Shown here in pieces: positions 62,975 through 64,000 of a DNA stretch of 64,000 bases. The notes below the pieces were generated by a model. It was not told the DNA's origin. It was given only the letters and a program-made list of their open reading frames with translations, and searched no databases. The position numbers and the translations under genes were made by a program. Origin of the DNA: Rhodopseudomonas faecalis (GTDB lineage: Bacteria; Pseudomonadota; Alphaproteobacteria; Rhizobiales; Xanthobacteraceae); the NCBI RefSeq assembly GCF_003217325.1, contig NZ_QJTI01000001.1:298662-362661 (forward strand), read 5' to 3'. The stretch's first letter is position 1. Each line of letters opens with the position of its first letter.

Positions 62975-63643
62975 ATGTCGGACTATTCCACCGCCCGCCG
63001 CAACATGGTCGACGGGCAGATTCGGCCGAGCAGCGTCACTGACTGGCGCATCATTGATGCGATGCGCGCCGTGCCGCGCGACGGCTTTGTGCCGCCGAGC
63101 CTGCGCGACATGTCTTATCTCGACCTCGACCTCAACGTCGCCGGGCCGGGCGAGCCGCAGCGCTGCCTGCTGCGCCCTGCGGTGACCGCGCGGCTGCTGC
63201 AGGCCGCCGATCTGCATAGCGATGATCATGTGTTGGTGGTGGGCTGTGCCACCGGCTATCTCGCGGCGCTCGCCGCCAAGCTGGCCAGCCGTGTGACCGC
63301 CACCGAGAGCGAGCCGGTGCTGGCCGAACAGGGCCGCGACACGCTCAAGCGCCTCGGCGGCTTCGGCAATATCGAGCTGCAGACCGCGCCGAACGAGCAG
63401 GGCGCGCCGGACCGGGCACCGTTCGATGCCATTATCCTGAATGGGGCCACCGAGATCGTGCCGATATCATTATACCAGCAGCTCCGTAATGGCGGGCGTT
63501 TGGTGGGAATCTTCGCGCGCAACCAGCCGCCGCGCGCCGAGATCGTGATTCGATCCGAGGACGATTTCGGCAGCCGGGTGCTGTTCGATGCCGCCGCGCC
63601 GGTGCTGCCGGGGTTGCAGCGGCCGGTCGAGTTCGCGTTTTGA
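62975..63643 (+). CDS. Protein-L-isoaspartate O-methyltransferase-like protein
   Basis: 222-aa SAM-dependent methyltransferase of the Pcm group: ARRNMVDGQIRPSSVTD start, VPRDGFVPPSL, VLVVGCATGYLAALAA (SAM motif I) and NEQGAPDRAPFDAIILNGAT. The ATG at 62975 has AGGGA 9 nt upstream; a TTG at 62957 is possible. This Rhizobiales form commonly precedes a TolC-family gene, as it does here. Canonical Pcm motif I has GSGSGY; here it is GCATGY, so repair activity on isoaspartate is not certain. Confidence 0.87.
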   Translation: MSDYSTARRNMVDGQIRPSSVTDWRIIDAMRAVPRDGFVPPSLRDMSYLDLDLNVAGPGEPQRCLLRPAVTARLLQAADLHSDDHVLVVGCATGYLAALAAKLASRVTATESEPVLAEQGRDTLKRLGGFGNIELQTAPNEQGAPDRAPFDAIILNGATEIVPISLYQQLRNGGRLVGIFARNQPPRAEIVIRSEDDFGSRVLFDAAAPVLPGLQRPVEFAF

Positions 63644-63819
63644 TCTCGCTGCGCGGCCGGAGAACAAAATCAAGTGTGGCCCGAACGACCCAGCGCCACA
63701 GCTTTCGTTGGCGGAACAGGCTTCCGGGGTTCCTTCGCGAAAATCGCTAGCATATGGTGACAGAGATGTCTGGGGATGGGGCACGGCTAACTGAGTCCCG
63801 GGGTCAATCTCGGTTTGCC

Positions 63820-64000
63820 ATGACCAGCAATGGATTACGCAGGATGGGTGGGTTTCTGAAACTGGCGGCCGGCGTTAGCCTTGTGGCATTGGCGCTGTCG
63901 CCACTCGCCGCGGCGCCAGTGTCGGCGGACACCATTGAGGCGGCGTTGGTGCGGGCCTATCAGAGCAATCCGCAGCTCAATGCGCAGCGCGCCTCGGTGC
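63820..64000 (+). CDS. TolC-family outer-membrane protein, N-terminal part
   Basis: Runs off the window. Signal peptide (LKLAAGVSLVALALSPLAA, cleavage near VSA) then DTIEAALVRAYQSNPQLNAQRASV, which is the start of a type I secretion/TolC outer-membrane channel. The ATG at 63820 is preferred for signal-peptide geometry; an in-frame ATG at 63754 also exists. Neither has a strong ribosome site. Confidence 0.8.
   Translation, partial: MTSNGLRRMGGFLKLAAGVSLVALALSPLAAAPVSADTIEAALVRAYQSNPQLNAQRASV

Noticed and set aside
1..64000. CRISPR arrays, rRNA genes, prophage or plasmid replication modules
   Set aside because: Looked for regular short repeats with spacers, rRNA sequence, and phage or replication genes; none seen.

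Overview
The window reads as chromosome of a purple non-sulfur alphaproteobacterium, most likely Rhodopseudomonas (R. palustris group). The evidence is high GC with strong GC3 bias, an LH2-type light-harvesting pair (pucB/pucA), the aapJQMP amino-acid transporter typical of Rhizobiales, and short palindromic repeats of the Bradyrhizobiaceae kind. This assignment is an inference from gene content; no rRNA or marker comparison was possible.

Layout. 0-4.3 kb: an orphan TAXI-type binding protein, typA and a secreted FKBP isomerase. 4.3-6.6 kb: a ~150 bp palindromic repeat and pucBA, flanked by three very small zinc-ribbon proteins. 6.6-28.2 kb: accessory region. Its core (7.5-25.6 kb) is a full iron-siderophore locus. 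On the minus strand, asbA-asbB-asbC-asbDE-asbF encode a petrobactin-type (3,4-dihydroxybenzoate/spermidine/citrate) pathway. They are translationally coupled to a binding protein, two permeases and an ATPase for ferric-siderophore import. fecR, a FecA-like TonB receptor, a GNAT acetyltransferase, a second TonB receptor and a DUF2218 protein follow. A FecI-type sigma factor is divergent from asbA. IS3-family transposase remnants lie on both sides, followed by a low-GC orphan gene and a degenerate stretch that ends at the 3' end of tRNA-Arg(UCU).

28.5-46.8 kb: envelope and nutrient genes. These are the alpha-2-macroglobulin/PBP1C pair, a glycosyltransferase/PAP2/GT2/LAB_N cassette resembling lipid A sugar-modification genes, metC, aapJQMP and cysK. 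46.8-50.4 kb: an FAD oxidase-DUF1365-cyclopropane synthase lipid operon. 50.8-59.7 kb: a tripartite efflux system with two different RND pumps (mdtABC type) and its own outer-membrane channel. 59.7-64 kb: a DTW-domain tRNA modification enzyme, tRNA-Cys, small orphans, tRNA-Asn, a Pcm-like methyltransferase and the start of a TolC-family gene.

How the parts work together: AsbF makes 3,4-dihydroxybenzoate. AsbC activates it and loads it on the ACP domain of the AsbDE fusion. The AsbE domain passes it to a polyamine, and AsbA/AsbB join the arms to citrate. The ferric complex would enter through one or both TonB receptors and the FatB/D/C/E-like ABC importer, with FecI-FecR-FecA signalling tying expression to receptor occupancy. 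Starts were chosen from Shine-Dalgarno position and family N-termini, so many genes are shorter than their longest open frame.
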